A stretch of DNA of 64,000 nt from contig NZ_JAAKZF010000023.1 in the NCBI RefSeq assembly GCF_011045125.1, forward strand, positions 1 through 64,000, written 5' to 3'. The notes under the pieces are model-generated. The model saw nothing but the letters and a program-made list of their open reading frames with translations, did not search any database and was not told where the DNA came from. Below, in pieces: positions 52,770 through 61,052 of the stretch; position 1 is the stretch's first letter; the number at the start of each line of letters is the position of its first letter. The DNA comes from Allomesorhizobium camelthorni. GTDB taxonomy: Bacteria; Pseudomonadota; Alphaproteobacteria; Rhizobiales; Rhizobiaceae. The position numbers and the translations under genes were made by a program.

Positions 52770-53618
52770 ATGACCGGCCGCACCTATTACGCGCCCCATG
52801 GCGGCCTGCCGCCGCAGACGGATCTGCTCACCGGCCGCGCCGTCTTCACCGCGGCCTACGCAGTCATTCCGAAAGGCGTGATGAGCGATATCGTGACCAG
52901 CTGCCTGCCATTCTGGGAGGAAACCAGGGCGTGGGTGCTGTCCCGGCCTTTGTCAGGTTTTGCGGAGACGTTTTCGCAATACATCATGGAGGTCGGCCCG
53001 GGCGGCGGCAGCGACCGGCCCGAACCGGACAGCGGCGCCGAAGCGGCGCTCTTCGTCGTGGAGGGCGAACTGACGGTCACCGTTGAAGGCCGCAAACAGT
53101 CGATGCGGCCTGGCGGCTTTGCATTCATCCCGCCGGCGAGCCGGTGGAGCGTTCGCAACGAAGGCTCAGTACCGGTCCGTTTCCACTGGATCCGCAAGGC
53201 CTACGACTTCGTCGACGGTATCGAAATTCCAGAAGCCTTCTTCGCCGATGAGGCCGCGATCGCGCCTACCCCGATGCCGGGCACCGACGGCAAATGGGCG
53301 ACAACGCGCTTCGTCGACCCGGCCGACATGCGCCACGACATGCATGTCACAGTCGTCACCTTCGAGCCGGGCGCGGTGATCCCCTTCGCCGAAACGCATG
53401 TGATGGAGCACGGCCTATATGTGCTGGAGGGCAAGGCGGTCTACCGTCTCAACCAGGACTGGGTCGAGGTCGAGGCCGGCGACTACATGTGGCTGCGGGC
53501 CTTCTGTCCGCAGGCCTGCTACGCTGGCGGCCCCGGCAAGTTCCGCTATCTCCTCTACAAGGACGTCAACCGGCACATGAAGCTCGGCGCGCCGGGCGCC
53601 GCGAAACACTTCGGATAG
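52770..53618 (+). CDS. allE: (S)-ureidoglycine aminohydrolase (bicupin)
   Basis: This 282-residue manganese bicupin hydrolyses (S)-ureidoglycine to (S)-ureidoglycolate and ammonia. It starts MTGRTYYAPHGGLPPQTDLL and has two cupin halves: the first with ALFVVEGELTVTVEGRKQSM and RPGGFAFIPP, the second with IPFAETHVMEHGLYVLEGKA, carrying the metal ligands Glu, His and His, and EVEAGDYMWLRAFCPQACYA. AAGGAAACG precedes the ATG. Its substrate comes from allantoate by AllC, whose gene is not in this window. Confidence 0.93.
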   Translation: MTGRTYYAPHGGLPPQTDLLTGRAVFTAAYAVIPKGVMSDIVTSCLPFWEETRAWVLSRPLSGFAETFSQYIMEVGPGGGSDRPEPDSGAEAALFVVEGELTVTVEGRKQSMRPGGFAFIPPASRWSVRNEGSVPVRFHWIRKAYDFVDGIEIPEAFFADEAAIAPTPMPGTDGKWATTRFVDPADMRHDMHVTVVTFEPGAVIPFAETHVMEHGLYVLEGKAVYRLNQDWVEVEAGDYMWLRAFCPQACYAGGPGKFRYLLYKDVNRHMKLGAPGAAKHFG

Positions 53619-53628
53619 GGATGTTCCC

Positions 53629-54132
53629 GTGAAAAAGATCCTTGCAGAGACGTTGACCCGCGAGGCCTTCGCCGAGTTCGGCGACGTGCTCGATATGGAA
53701 GGCGACAACCACTACCCGATCAATGGCGGCAAGGCCGAGCGCTACCACGACCTCGCCAGGGTGGAGGCCGAGGGACCGAATGCCCGCGTGCTGATCTCTA
53801 TTGTTAAGAGCGCGCCCTACGTGTTTCCGCTGCGGCTAACCATGGTCGAGCGCCACCCCTTCGGCAGCCAGGCCTTCATGCCGCTCGCTCCCCGGCCGTT
53901 CGTCGTGGTGGTCTGCCATGACGGCGAAAACGGCCCCGGCGCGCCGCACGCCTTCGTCACCGAGCCTGGACAGGGCGTCAACTATCCGCGCAACACCTGG
54001 CATGGCGTGCTCACCCCGATCGACGAGCCGCAAGAGTTCCTGGTGGTCGACCGCGGCGGCGACGGCTCCAATCTCGAGGAGTTCTTCTTCGATGAGCCCT
54101 GGGAAATCCACTTGCCCGGAATGACGCTTTGA
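53629..54132 (+). CDS. allA: Ureidoglycolate lyase
   Basis: This 167-residue cupin-fold lyase splits (S)-ureidoglycolate into glyoxylate and urea, the end of the pathway. Signatures are FAEFGDVLDMEG and NGGKAERYHDLA near the start, MVERHPFGSQAFMPLAPRPFVVVV (about residues 66-89) and NYPRNTWHGVLTPI (about 124-137) with the catalytic-region Trp-His. It follows allE by 10 bp and overlaps the deaminase-fold gene by 4 bp, so the three are co-translated. Confidence 0.95.
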   Translation: MKKILAETLTREAFAEFGDVLDMEGDNHYPINGGKAERYHDLARVEAEGPNARVLISIVKSAPYVFPLRLTMVERHPFGSQAFMPLAPRPFVVVVCHDGENGPGAPHAFVTEPGQGVNYPRNTWHGVLTPIDEPQEFLVVDRGGDGSNLEEFFFDEPWEIHLPGMTL

Positions 54133-54722
54133 ACGACGACGCCCTCATCGACCGCCTGCTCGACGTGATCGAGCACGACATCGTGCCCAAGACGGCCGAA
54201 GGCGTATCGCACGGCAACAAGCTTTTCGGCGCAGCTATCTTGCGGAAGAACGATCGCTCGCTGGTGCTCGCCGAGACCAACAACGAGATCGAAAACCCGC
54301 TCTGGCACGGCGAAATCCACGCGCTGAAACGCTTTTATGAGATGCCGCGCGAGAAGCGGCCGGACACCAGGGACTGCATCTTCCTGGCGACCCACGAGCC
54401 CTGCTCGCTCTGCCTCTCGGCGATCACCTGGACCGGTTTCGACAATTTCTTCTACCTGTTCAGCCACGAGGATTCGCGCGACAGCTTCGCCATCCCACAC
54501 GATTTGAAAATCCTGAAAGAGGTCTTCACACTCGATCCGGGCGGCTACAATGCCGAGAACGCCTACTGGAAGAGCTATTCAATCCGCAAGCTGGTGCGCA
54601 TTTTGCCCGAAGCCGACCGGGCTAGGCTGGAAGCGCGGATCACAAAAATCTACGCTCGCTACGACGCGCTTTCGGCCGAATACCAGGACAGGAAGATTGA
54701 GAACGACATTCCGCTGAATTGA
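54129..54722 (+). CDS. Cytidine-deaminase-fold (CMP/dCMP-type) nucleobase deaminase
   Basis: This 197-residue zinc hydrolase has the deaminase signature: WHGEIHALKRFYE (His ligand and proton-shuttle Glu, about residue 59) and THEPCSLCLSAITW (two Cys ligands, about 87-90). N-terminal DIVPKTAEGVSHGNKLFGAAILR matches nucleoside-deaminase domains. The C-terminal half (about 110-197) is an extension with many charged residues. The start is TTG overlapping the allA stop, which makes coupling likely. Position at the end of a ureide operon suggests an aminated purine or ureide substrate, not identifiable from sequence. Confidence 0.8.
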   Translation: MNDDALIDRLLDVIEHDIVPKTAEGVSHGNKLFGAAILRKNDRSLVLAETNNEIENPLWHGEIHALKRFYEMPREKRPDTRDCIFLATHEPCSLCLSAITWTGFDNFFYLFSHEDSRDSFAIPHDLKILKEVFTLDPGGYNAENAYWKSYSIRKLVRILPEADRARLEARITKIYARYDALSAEYQDRKIENDIPLN

Positions 54723-54736
54723 AGGTTCCGACGCGA

Positions 54737-55045
54737 TTAACCGAGCTTGGCGTTCTTCAAGACGTCATTGATCCGTGCCTGCCAGCCTTTGCCGGTCGCC
54801 TTGTACTTGGCGATGACATCCTGATCGAGACGGATAGAAACCACTTGCTTGGGCTTTTCCAGTTTTGGACGTCCGCGTGCCCGTTCAATCTTCTTGTACA
54901 GGTCGGGAAACACGTCCTTGAAAGGCCGCGCCTGTGCGAGTTCCCCGTCCGTGACGTCGGAGTCATCCGGGTCGGCAGCTATCTGCTTCTGAATTTCCGC
55001 TTCTTCCTCATCGGTAAGGGGGCGGATGCGGTTAGGATTGCCCAT
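54737..55045 (-). CDS. brnA: BrnA-family antitoxin
   Basis: This 102-residue antitoxin has an acidic N-terminal half (TDEEEAEIQKQIAADPDDSD) and a C-terminal ribbon-helix-helix: RGRPKLEKPKQVVSIRLDQD followed by KYKATGKGWQARINDVLKN, which is the BrnA pattern. It neutralises the upstream BrnT toxin and should repress the pair's promoter. The ATG lies inside the toxin's last codons (14-bp overlap). It converges on the deaminase-fold gene with 14 bp between them. It belongs to a different antitoxin family from the module at 44.5 kb. Confidence 0.9.
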   Translation of the reverse strand: MGNPNRIRPLTDEEEAEIQKQIAADPDDSDVTDGELAQARPFKDVFPDLYKKIERARGRPKLEKPKQVVSIRLDQDVIAKYKATGKGWQARINDVLKNAKLG

Positions 55046-55286
55046 GTGCTTTCCTTTCCTTACGGCTGGCGCGGCGCATCGAAACCACCGAGATCGCTTC
55101 TAGCCCGAGCGGCTTGAAAATCACGGTGAGAACCATTCCACCGAATTCGCCGATCGCCTTAAGCCGCCCGACCTTGGCGGGGACGACTGTCGAAGCTGCG
55201 AAAAACTCAATGTCGAGATCGGCAAAGTCGAGCCCGCGATTTCTTAGGTTAGCAGTTCGCTTCGGCTCATCCCAGACGATCTTCAG
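55032..55286 (-). CDS. brnT: BrnT-family ribonuclease toxin with CTG start
   Basis: This 84-residue toxin reads (L/M)KIVWDEPKRTANLRNRGLD, then FADLDIEFFAASTVVPAK, RLKAIGEFGGMVLTVIF and EAISVVSMRRASRKERK, the full BrnT pattern of strands and the terminal RxASxxER motif. The codon at the conserved first position is CTG (55284-55286), not ATG. No ATG, GTG or TTG occurs in frame back to the upstream stop. GGGAG lies six bases before the CTG, which is ideal spacing. The toxin is either weakly translated from CTG or silenced by a start mutation. Its stop lies 14 bp inside the antitoxin gene. Confidence 0.82.
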   Translation of the reverse strand: MKIVWDEPKRTANLRNRGLDFADLDIEFFAASTVVPAKVGRLKAIGEFGGMVLTVIFKPLGLEAISVVSMRRASRKERKAHGQS

Positions 55287-55492
55287 GCAAGACTCCCGCG
55301 GCAGCGTTCTGCTGAACGATAAAAGTAATACAAAAAATCAGATCAGAATGCAAGTCCTCTAGCTGCGAGCGGGACTGCCGGAGTTGGGCCGCGATTGCTC
55401 CTCCGGACGCAAATGCGATGGGGCAGGACGCTAATCCGCATTGAACTTAAAGCCGTCTCCATGCCTGATACTGCCCGTCAGGAGTTTTTGGC

Positions 55493-57499
55493 ATGAAGAC
55501 CATCACGACCTTCCCCCGCAAAGTCATCGAATTTCCAGACATGGGCATCGTCATGCCGGATGGCTGCCGGCTGTCGGCCCGGGTATGGATGCCGGAGGAC
55601 GCGGTGGAAAATCCGGTACCGGCGATCCTCGAACATCTGCCCTACCGCAAGCGCGACGGCACGACGGCGCGGGACAGTCTCACCCATCCCTATTTCGCCG
55701 GCCATGGCTATGCCTGCATACGCGTCGACATGCGCGGCAATGGCGACTCCGAAGGCCTGATGGAGGATGAGTACACCGAGCAGGAATTGCAGGATGCCTG
55801 CGATGTAATCGCCTGGGCTGCTTCGCAACCCTGGTGTTCGGGTACGGCCGGCATGATGGGCATCTCCTGGGGCGGGTTCAACGCGCTCCAGGTCGCCGCC
55901 AAGCAGCCGCCGGCGCTGAAGGCGATCATCACGCTTTGCTCCACCGACGACCGCTACGCCGACGACATCCACTACAAGGGCGGGCTGCTGCTCAACGAAA
56001 ACCAGGGCTGGGGCGCGACCATGCTTGCCTATTCGTCGCGGCCGCCGGATCCCGTACTGGTCGGCGACAAATGGCGCGAGATGTGGCTTGAGCGGCTGGA
56101 AAACGAACCTTTCCTGCCCGCCGTATGGCTGAGACATCAGAACCGCGACGCCTACTGGAAGCGCGGCTCGGTCTGCAAGGATTTTTCGGCGATCAAGGCC
56201 GCCACGCTTGCCGTTGGCGGCTGGGGCGATGCCTACAAGAACGCCGTGTCCCGGCTCGTCGAAGGCATTTCCGCGCCGGCCAAGGGCATAATCGGGCCGT
56301 GGATTCACAAATACCCGCATTTCGCCGTGCCAAATCCGGCCATCGGCTTCCTGCAGGAGGCGCTGCGTTGGTGGGACCGCTGGCTGAAGGGCATTGAGAC
56401 GGGCGTCGAGAACGACCCGGCGATGCGGCTTTACCTGATGGATTCAGCCCCGCCACGCGACTGGTACGAGGAGCGGCCGGGACGCTGGATCGCCGAGCAA
56501 AGCTGGCCTTCGCCCAGCATTACGGCGCGCCGGCTGCATCTCGGCGCCGGCGGCGTCCTCTTCGACAAGGCCGGCGTGCTTCCGACGATCCATATGTCCT
56601 CGCCGCAGGATTGCGGCATGGCCGGCGGCGAATACTGCGCCATCTGGCTCGGGCCGGAACTGCCGGGCGACCAGCGCATCGACGATGAGAAATCCGTCTG
56701 CTTCGACACCGCACCGCTCGGCGAGCAGACCGACATTGTCGGCGCGCCGGTGCTTCGCCTTAAACTGTCCGCCGACCGCCCGCGCGCCATGATCGCGGTC
56801 AGGCTATGCGACGTGCAGCCCGACGGCGCCTCCACACGCATCACCTACGGCGTGTTCAATCTCTGCCATCGCAGCGGCCACGAACATCCCAAAGATATAG
56901 TCCCCGGCGAGATCATGGAGGTCGCGCTGAGGCTGGACGACATCGCATACAGCGCAGCGCCGGGCAACCGCTTGCGGGTGGCAGTTTCGTCGACCTACTG
57001 GCCGCTGGTATGGCCGTCGCCGGAAATGGTTACGCTCACCCTGCACGAAGGCGTGCTCGAACTGCCGGTCCGGCCTTCCGGCGCGGGCGACGAGGTCTCA
57101 TTCGAGGAGCCGGAGGCCGCCGCTCCCTGGCGCACCGAAACGCTGCGGCAAAGCTCCAACAGCCGCACCGTCGAGCGCGATTCCACCACCGGAAAGGTCT
57201 CGCTGAACATCGTCGACGATTTCGGCGAGAAGCGCGACAGCGACCATGGTCTGGTCACCGGTAGCATCGCCCGCGAAACCTGGACCATCGATCCGAACGA
57301 TCCGCTTTCCGCCCATGGGCAAACCCGCTGGACGGAGAGCTTGTCGCGAAATGACTGGTCGGTCCGGACCGAGACGTTCACCACCATGCACTCCGACGCA
57401 GAGAATTTCCACCTGACCGGGCGAATCGAAGCCTATGAGGGGGAAAAGCTGGTGTTCTCGCGCGATTTCGAGGCGAAAATCCGCCGTGATCACATCTGA
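55493..57499 (+). CDS. CocE/NonD-family (X-Pro dipeptidyl-peptidase S15) hydrolase
   Basis: This 668-residue serine hydrolase probably cleaves an ester or amide. The alpha/beta domain has the nucleophile motif MGISWGGFNALQ (Ser at about residue 124), an oxyanion region ILEHLPYRKRDGT, a likely Asp in GWGDAYKNAV and His in GPWIHKYPHF. The C-terminal PepX_C jelly roll includes GAPVLRLKLSADRPRAMI and RLRVAVSSTYWPLVWPSPE. There is no signal peptide, so it is cytoplasmic. It lies 152 bp upstream of the peptide-type ABC importer, which suggests that it processes the imported compound. Confidence 0.9.
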   Translation: MKTITTFPRKVIEFPDMGIVMPDGCRLSARVWMPEDAVENPVPAILEHLPYRKRDGTTARDSLTHPYFAGHGYACIRVDMRGNGDSEGLMEDEYTEQELQDACDVIAWAASQPWCSGTAGMMGISWGGFNALQVAAKQPPALKAIITLCSTDDRYADDIHYKGGLLLNENQGWGATMLAYSSRPPDPVLVGDKWREMWLERLENEPFLPAVWLRHQNRDAYWKRGSVCKDFSAIKAATLAVGGWGDAYKNAVSRLVEGISAPAKGIIGPWIHKYPHFAVPNPAIGFLQEALRWWDRWLKGIETGVENDPAMRLYLMDSAPPRDWYEERPGRWIAEQSWPSPSITARRLHLGAGGVLFDKAGVLPTIHMSSPQDCGMAGGEYCAIWLGPELPGDQRIDDEKSVCFDTAPLGEQTDIVGAPVLRLKLSADRPRAMIAVRLCDVQPDGASTRITYGVFNLCHRSGHEHPKDIVPGEIMEVALRLDDIAYSAAPGNRLRVAVSSTYWPLVWPSPEMVTLTLHEGVLELPVRPSGAGDEVSFEEPEAAAPWRTETLRQSSNSRTVERDSTTGKVSLNIVDDFGEKRDSDHGLVTGSIARETWTIDPNDPLSAHGQTRWTESLSRNDWSVRTETFTTMHSDAENFHLTGRIEAYEGEKLVFSRDFEAKIRRDHI

Positions 57500-57651
57500 G
57501 CCCCAGACACGGTTGGTCCAGAAGCGACATACCATTTACGCCACGTCATGTCGCATTCTGCCTTGCGCCAGCGGCGATGTTGCGGCCAATATTCAACTCA
57601 CAAAAAATACAAAAATGATGTCGGCAAAACCGCCTGAGTGAGGAACTACAA

Positions 57652-59241
57652 ATGTCCAACGAACTCGATTTCCTGAGCCGTCGTGTCGCCGCCGGCAAGA
57701 TGAACCGCCGCGATTTTCTCGGCCGCGCCGCCGCACTCGGCGTCACCGCCAGCTTCGCCAATTCGCTGCTTGCCTCCGCCGCCCGCGCGGCCGGCCCGGT
57801 CAAGGGCGGCATCCTCAAGGCCGGCCTCGTGGGCGGTGAATCCACCAACAGCCTCGACCCCGCTCTGTTCATGACGCAGGTCCCCTTTTCTTTCGGCAAG
57901 CAGTGGGGCGAGATGATCGTCGAGTTGTCGCCTGATGGCGCGCTCGAATACCGGATCGCGGAGGAGATCGGCTCGTCAGACGACGCCAAAGTGTGGACGC
58001 TGAAGATCCGCGACGGCATCGAGTTCCACAACGGCAAGACCGTGACTGCAGAGGACGTGGCCGCCACGTTGGAGCGCCATTCCGACGAAGGTTCCAAATC
58101 GGGCGCCCTCGGCTACATGAAGGGCATCGACTCGATCAAGGTCAACGGCAAGGAAGTGGTCCTGACGCTGAAGGAGGCCAATGCCGACCTCCCCTACCTG
58201 CTGTCGGACTACCACCTCATCGTCCAGCCAAATGGTGGTAAGGACGGTGCGGATGCTGGCATCTCCGCAGGGCCCTACAAGGTCACGGTCAACGAACCCG
58301 GCATCCGCCATGGCGGCGAACGCTTCGCCAACTACTGGCAGGCCGACAAGATGGGCCATGCTGACCAGGTCGAAATCATCGTCATCAACGACGCCACCGC
58401 CCGCACCTCGGCGCTCCAGGGCGGCCAGGTCCATATGATCAACCGCGTCGAGCCAAAGATCGTCGACCTCATCAAGCGCGTGCCCGGCGTCACGATCCGC
58501 AACCATTCGGGTCCCGGCCACTACGTCTTCATCATGCATTGCAACACCGCGCCATTCGACAACAACGATCTGCGAATGGCGCTGAAACTCGCGATGGACC
58601 GCGAGGAGATGCTCGACAAGATCCTGCGCGGCTACGGCTCGCTCGGCAATGATTTCCCGATCAACGCGTCCTATCCGCTGTTTTCCGACGATATCGAGCA
58701 GCGCAAGTTCGACCCCGACAAGGCCGCCTTCCACTACAAGAAGTCCGGCCACAGCGGATCGGTCCTGCTGCGCACTTCCGACGTCGCCTTCCCCGGCGCC
58801 GTCGACGCTGCCCAGCTCTACCAGCAAAGCTGCGCCAAGGCCGGCATCACCATCGAGGTCAAGCGCGAGCCCGGCGACGGCTACTGGTCGGAAGTCTGGA
58901 ACAAGCAGCCGTTCTGCACGTCCTACTGGGGCGGCCGCTCGACCCAGGACCAGATGTATTCGACGGCCTATATCTCGACCGCCGACTGGAACGACACGCG
59001 ATTCCTGCGCGAGGATTTCGACAAGATGGTGTTCGCCGCCCGCGCCGAACTCGATAACGACAAGCGCAAGGCGATGTATCGCGACATGGCGATGATCGTG
59101 CGCGACGAAGGCGGTCTCATCCTGCCGATGTTCAACCAGTTCATCGATGCGACCGGCCCAAAGGTCGGCGGCTGGATCGAAGATCCGCATCAGGAATTGA
59201 TGAACGGCTACGCGCTGTCGAAGTGCTGGCTCGAGGCTTGA
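57652..59241 (+). CDS. Peptide/opine-type ABC transporter substrate-binding protein, copy 1
   Basis: This 529-residue SBP_bac_5 protein has a Tat-type leader after an unusual 16-residue N-terminal segment (SNELDFLSRRVAAGKM), then NRRDFLGRAAALG. The mature part contains VWTLKIRDGIEFHNGKTVTAEDV (spanning about 112-134), PYLLSDYHLIVQPN, GPYKVTVNEPG and FIMHCNTAPFDNNDLRMALK, typical of oligopeptide/dipeptide binders. GTGAGGAAC precedes the ATG. It starts the operon with two permeases and a fused ATPase. A paralogue follows at 62.8 kb. The ligand is unknown. Confidence 0.92.
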   Translation: MSNELDFLSRRVAAGKMNRRDFLGRAAALGVTASFANSLLASAARAAGPVKGGILKAGLVGGESTNSLDPALFMTQVPFSFGKQWGEMIVELSPDGALEYRIAEEIGSSDDAKVWTLKIRDGIEFHNGKTVTAEDVAATLERHSDEGSKSGALGYMKGIDSIKVNGKEVVLTLKEANADLPYLLSDYHLIVQPNGGKDGADAGISAGPYKVTVNEPGIRHGGERFANYWQADKMGHADQVEIIVINDATARTSALQGGQVHMINRVEPKIVDLIKRVPGVTIRNHSGPGHYVFIMHCNTAPFDNNDLRMALKLAMDREEMLDKILRGYGSLGNDFPINASYPLFSDDIEQRKFDPDKAAFHYKKSGHSGSVLLRTSDVAFPGAVDAAQLYQQSCAKAGITIEVKREPGDGYWSEVWNKQPFCTSYWGGRSTQDQMYSTAYISTADWNDTRFLREDFDKMVFAARAELDNDKRKAMYRDMAMIVRDEGGLILPMFNQFIDATGPKVGGWIEDPHQELMNGYALSKCWLEA

Positions 59242-59257
59242 GTCCGGCCTTGCGGAG

Positions 59258-60217
59258 ATGTCGTCACCCATCCTGACACTGGTGGCCCAGCGCATCGCGC
59301 TGGGCCTGCTACTGCTTCTGGCCGTTTCGGTCCTGATCTTCGCCGGCACGCAGATCCTGCCCGGCGACGTCGCCCAATCCATTCTCGGCCAGTCGGCGAC
59401 GCCGGCCTCGCTCGCCAATCTGCGTGAGGAACTCGGCCTCAACGACCCGGCCTATATCCGCTATTTCAGATGGCTCGGCGGCGTCGTGACCGGCGATCTC
59501 GGCACGGCGCTGTCCAGCCGCCAGGACATCGCGACATCGATCGGCGGAAGGCTGTGGAACACGCTGTTCCTCGCCTTCTGGGCCGCCGTCGTTTCCGTCC
59601 CACTGGCGATCATCCTCGGCCTGCTCGCCGTGCGCTACCGCAACGGCTTCGTCGACAAGCTGATCTCCGGCCTGGCTCTCGCCTCGACCTCGCTGCCGGA
59701 ATTCTTCATCGGCTATCTCCTGGTCTATTTCTTCGCCGTGAAGATGCAGTGGTTCCCGGGCATTTCCACCGTCTATGACGGCATGCCGTTCGGCGAGCGG
59801 ATGGCCGCAATCGCCCTGCCGGCCACCGCACTGACGCTGGTCGTTCTCGCCCACATGATGCGCATGACCCGCGCGGCGATCCTCAACGTCATGCAGTCGG
59901 CCTATGTCGAGACCGCCGAACTCAAGGGCCTGTCGGCGTTCGACGTCATCCGCAAGCACGCTTTCCCGAACGCCATTGCGCCGATCATCAACGTCGTCAT
60001 GCTCAACCTTGCCTTCCTGATCGTCGGCGTCGTCGTGGTCGAGGTCATCTTCGTCTATCCCGGCATGGGCCAGTATCTCGTCGACCACGTCTCGAAGCGC
60101 GACGTACCGGTGGTGCAGGCCGTCGGGCTGATTTTCGCCGCCGTCTATATCGGCCTCAACATCATCGCCGACATTGCCGCGATCATCGCCAATCCGCGGC
60201 TCAGGCATCCAAAGTGA
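59258..60217 (+). CDS. Peptide-type ABC transporter permease (DppB-like)
   Basis: This 319-residue inner-membrane permease has a first helix VAQRIALGLLLLLAVSVLIF (about 9-28), then TQILPGDVAQSILGQSATPASLANLREELGL, the DppB N-terminal periplasmic segment (about 31-61). The EAA coupling loop appears at YVETAELKGLSAFDVIRKHAFPNA (spanning about 215-238). It ends with a helix and NPRLRHPK. It lies 16 bp after the binding-protein gene and 10 bp before the second permease start. Confidence 0.93.
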   Translation: MSSPILTLVAQRIALGLLLLLAVSVLIFAGTQILPGDVAQSILGQSATPASLANLREELGLNDPAYIRYFRWLGGVVTGDLGTALSSRQDIATSIGGRLWNTLFLAFWAAVVSVPLAIILGLLAVRYRNGFVDKLISGLALASTSLPEFFIGYLLVYFFAVKMQWFPGISTVYDGMPFGERMAAIALPATALTLVVLAHMMRMTRAAILNVMQSAYVETAELKGLSAFDVIRKHAFPNAIAPIINVVMLNLAFLIVGVVVVEVIFVYPGMGQYLVDHVSKRDVPVVQAVGLIFAAVYIGLNIIADIAAIIANPRLRHPK

Positions 60218-60227
60218 GGGCGGCGCG

Positions 60228-61052
60228 GTGCTCGACATAAAACGTATTCCGCTCGGCGCCCTGCTCGGCCTGTTCTTCACCGCGCTGTTCCTGATCGCCG
60301 CAATCTTCGCGCAGTGGATCGCGCCGTTCGGGCTCGGCGAGATCGTCGGCAATGTCTGGGAACCGGCGTCGGCGCAATATTGGCTCGGCACTGACAATCT
60401 CGGCCGCGATCTTCTGTCGCGCATCATCTACGGCGCGCAGACGACCATCTTCATCGCAGTCCTGGCGACGGCGCTGTCGTTCTCGCTGGGCTCGATCCTC
60501 GGCTTCACCGCGGCCGTCGTCGGCGGATGGTTCGACACGTTGATGTCGCGCTTCGTCGATCTGCTGATGGCCATCCCCACCCTGATCTTCGGCCTCGTCG
60601 TGCTGTCGGTCCTGCCCTCGACCCTGGTCACCCTTATCCTGGTCATGGGCATTCTCGATTCCACTCGCGTCTATCGCCTGTCTCGCGCTGTCGCGGCCGA
60701 CATCAACGTCATGGATTTCGTCGAGGCGGCCAAGCTGCGCGGCGAAGGCCGCGGCTGGATCATCTTTCGTGAGATCCTGCCCAATGCCTTGTCGCCGCTG
60801 GTTTCCGAGCTTGGCCTGCGCTTCATCTACGCCGTGCTGTTCCTGTCGGCGCTGTCCTTCCTCGGCCTCGGTGTCCAGCCGCCGGCCGCCGATTGGGGCG
60901 GCATGGTCAAGGAAAACAAGGACGGCATCGTCTTCGGCATTCCGGCAGCGTTGATCCCCGCTGCTGCGATCGCCGCTCTGGCGATCTCGGTCAACCTGGT
61001 CGCCGACTGGATCCTGAACCGTACGACGAGCCTCAAGGGAGGGCGCGCCTGA
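60228..61052 (+). CDS. Peptide-type ABC transporter permease (DppC-like)
   Basis: This 274-residue permease starts at GTG 60228 (VLDIKRIPLGALLG), with GAGGG eight bases upstream; a longer frame overlapping the previous gene was rejected. FGLGEIVGNVWEPASAQYWLGTDNLGRDLLSRIIYGAQ (landmark LGTDNLGRD near residue 53) is the DppC signature. The EAA loop is FVEAAKLRGEGRGWIIFREILPNAL (spanning about 165-189). SALSFLGLGVQPPAADWGGM precedes the last helices. It overlaps the ATPase gene by one base. Confidence 0.93.
   Translation: MLDIKRIPLGALLGLFFTALFLIAAIFAQWIAPFGLGEIVGNVWEPASAQYWLGTDNLGRDLLSRIIYGAQTTIFIAVLATALSFSLGSILGFTAAVVGGWFDTLMSRFVDLLMAIPTLIFGLVVLSVLPSTLVTLILVMGILDSTRVYRLSRAVAADINVMDFVEAAKLRGEGRGWIIFREILPNALSPLVSELGLRFIYAVLFLSALSFLGLGVQPPAADWGGMVKENKDGIVFGIPAALIPAAAIAALAISVNLVADWILNRTTSLKGGRA

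Noticed and set aside
55114-55362. 82-residue plus-strand ORF upstream of the CocE-type gene
   Set aside because: It is the complement of the BrnT toxin, which shows the full family pattern on the minus strand.
60893-61051. 53-residue N-terminal extension of the fused ABC ATPase
   Set aside because: It would run through the permease gene in another frame; an ATG overlapping that gene's stop gives the normal ATPase N-terminus.
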